Source: Himantopus leucocephalus (Eukaryota > Chordata > Aves > Charadriiformes > Recurvirostridae). From it: a DNA stretch of 64,000 nucleotides. Of the stretch, positions 63,001-64,000 are shown piece after piece. The stretch is taken from the NCBI GenBank assembly GCA_003993805.1, contig RSEF01000002.1, forward strand, positions 89,094,219-89,158,218, given 5' to 3'. Every line of letters starts with the position of its first letter. Within the stretch, counting starts at the first letter, position 1. Position numbers and translations under genes: made by a program. The notes below the pieces were generated by a model that saw nothing but the letters and a program-made list of their open reading frames with translations, did not search any database and was not told the DNA's origin.

Positions 63001-64000
63001 GGCTACTCTGCTGCCAGAGGGACATATAAAGAACAGCTTTATGTTGGATGTCTTTGCCTTATCATTTGGTATTTCCAGATTCATAGACAGAATCCTAAAT
63101 CCATTGTTAGGCACTGATGAAGTAGTACTCAAAGTGCTGAGTACTTAGTTCTTCTCTGTTACATGCAGTAGGAGTTGTGAGGCATGACGTATTTATTTGA
63201 AAGTAAATTTAAATACTTAAAAAGGCAGTCTGCTTGCTCAGGGGTAGATTTGCTGTGGAGACTGCCAGAGAGAAAGGATGCGTTGAGGTGGCTTTTCTTT
63301 ATCTCCATCCCTCTTATCTGCAAGTTGAGGCTGCATCCATTCCAACAGAAGTTTCCTAATTTTGAGTGTCTGAGCCTCATAGTTTTCTCAGGTCTAATAA
63401 CTTTCTTTAGAGGACCACCAAACGTTTTCAAAAGAATAAGTAGATAAAACTCCTTGTGGGTGATGAGACTGATGATAGTGTCAGTCTGACAGATCCTCAA
63501 GTGGCCAAGCTCCTCAGGCTGACAGTGTGATCTGATTTAATTGAGGATGTCAGCATTCCTACCCATCCTCTCTTGCTCTGTTTGTGGCTGAGCATCGCCT
63601 TCCTCTCCCACTCGGCACTCTCACTTTTCTGCTCTGTAAAGAAAAAGTGAATGTTTTTAGGCCATTTTAGTTGATGTAACCAGCTCACTGTAAGACCATG
63701 CAAATGTGATGGCACAGAGGAGGAGGCAGGAATTTGTGACCAGGAGCAAGATCAGTTTGGGGTGAAAAGGAGCACTGAAAGGACTCACCAGAATTGCCCG
63801 AAGGGGTCTTGGAACCACAGTGCTCTCATCTTAGGGCAGAATTGGGAATGGAGAGGGGAACCCACTCTTCAAATCACCAGCTTATTAGTAGAGGTGAACT
63901 CATCCTCTTAAAAATAAAACAAAAAAACCTCACCTTTTATTTTTTTTTTTACTAATCCTTTAATCCTTTTTGTCTGTCTGTTTCTATTTCTTGAAAAGAG
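60070..64000. other. Unannotated AT-rich stretch
   Basis: No supported gene or named repeat. It contains a 19-20 bp two-copy tandem duplication (61415-61453). In the last kilobase, open segments overlap on both strands (for example 63497-63715 minus), and neither can be preferred. Confidence 0.5.
61415..61453. repeat. Two-copy 19-20 bp tandem duplication
   Basis: acaagttgtatttgtgtac (61415-61433) is followed immediately by acaagtagtatttgtgtaac (61434-61453). The two copies are nearly identical and form a short local duplication. Confidence 0.8.

Noticed and set aside
63497..63715. Minus-strand terminal-exon-like frame with acceptor ctttttctttacag
   Set aside because: The plus strand over the same bases gives an equally coding-like frame. 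A terminal exon here also could not belong to the candidate minus-strand transcript at 57-60 kb.

Overview
The window looks like bird genomic DNA. It is AT-rich (GC judged by eye at about 38-40%) and has no compact gene layout. The only interspersed repeats I can recognise are CR1 LINE fragments and a few very old SINE-like remnants. The CR1 copies end in the typical avian 3' tail (a run reading ..cccttccaac.. followed by attctatg octamers). That tail, together with the low repeat density, points to a bird draft assembly; a crocodilian or turtle is less likely. No gene could be identified by name. No ribosomal RNA, tRNA, CRISPR, operon or other prokaryotic feature is present. The longest open frames (about 130-159 codons) are about what chance gives in 64 kb of this composition.

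Layout. 1-9.7 kb: unannotated AT-rich DNA. 9.75-9.88 kb: a MIR-like ancient SINE on the minus strand. 12.1-13.4 kb: two CpG-rich patches. 16.2-19.06 kb: the main repeat block, where an old decayed CR1 carrying recognisable reverse-transcriptase motifs is split by a younger CR1 insertion. 19-34.6 kb: mostly unique sequence with a pair of perfect hairpins (24.8 kb), a possible minus-strand exon (30.1 kb), a near-identical 125 bp direct repeat around a single N (31.9 kb) and a T/G homopolymer run into a 100 N gap (33.3 kb). 34.67 and 41.8-42.26 kb: CR1 3' ends. 36.96-37.76 kb: a homeodomain-motif-rich stretch that could be a conserved non-coding element. 50.3 kb: a worn CR1 tail. 54.36 kb: a second 100 N gap. 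56.1-56.3 kb: an internal CR1 ORF2 fragment. 57.2-60.1 kb: several splice-flanked open segments on the minus strand that are phase-compatible and could be exons of an unrecognised transcript. 58.8 kb: an exact 39 bp repeat around a single N.

The most solid results are the CR1 copies, their nesting, and the assembly scars. The exon candidates rest only on splice-site quality and open frames. They are offered at low confidence, and I do not assign them a product. I found no convincing novel biological system here; the window reads as intergenic or intronic DNA.
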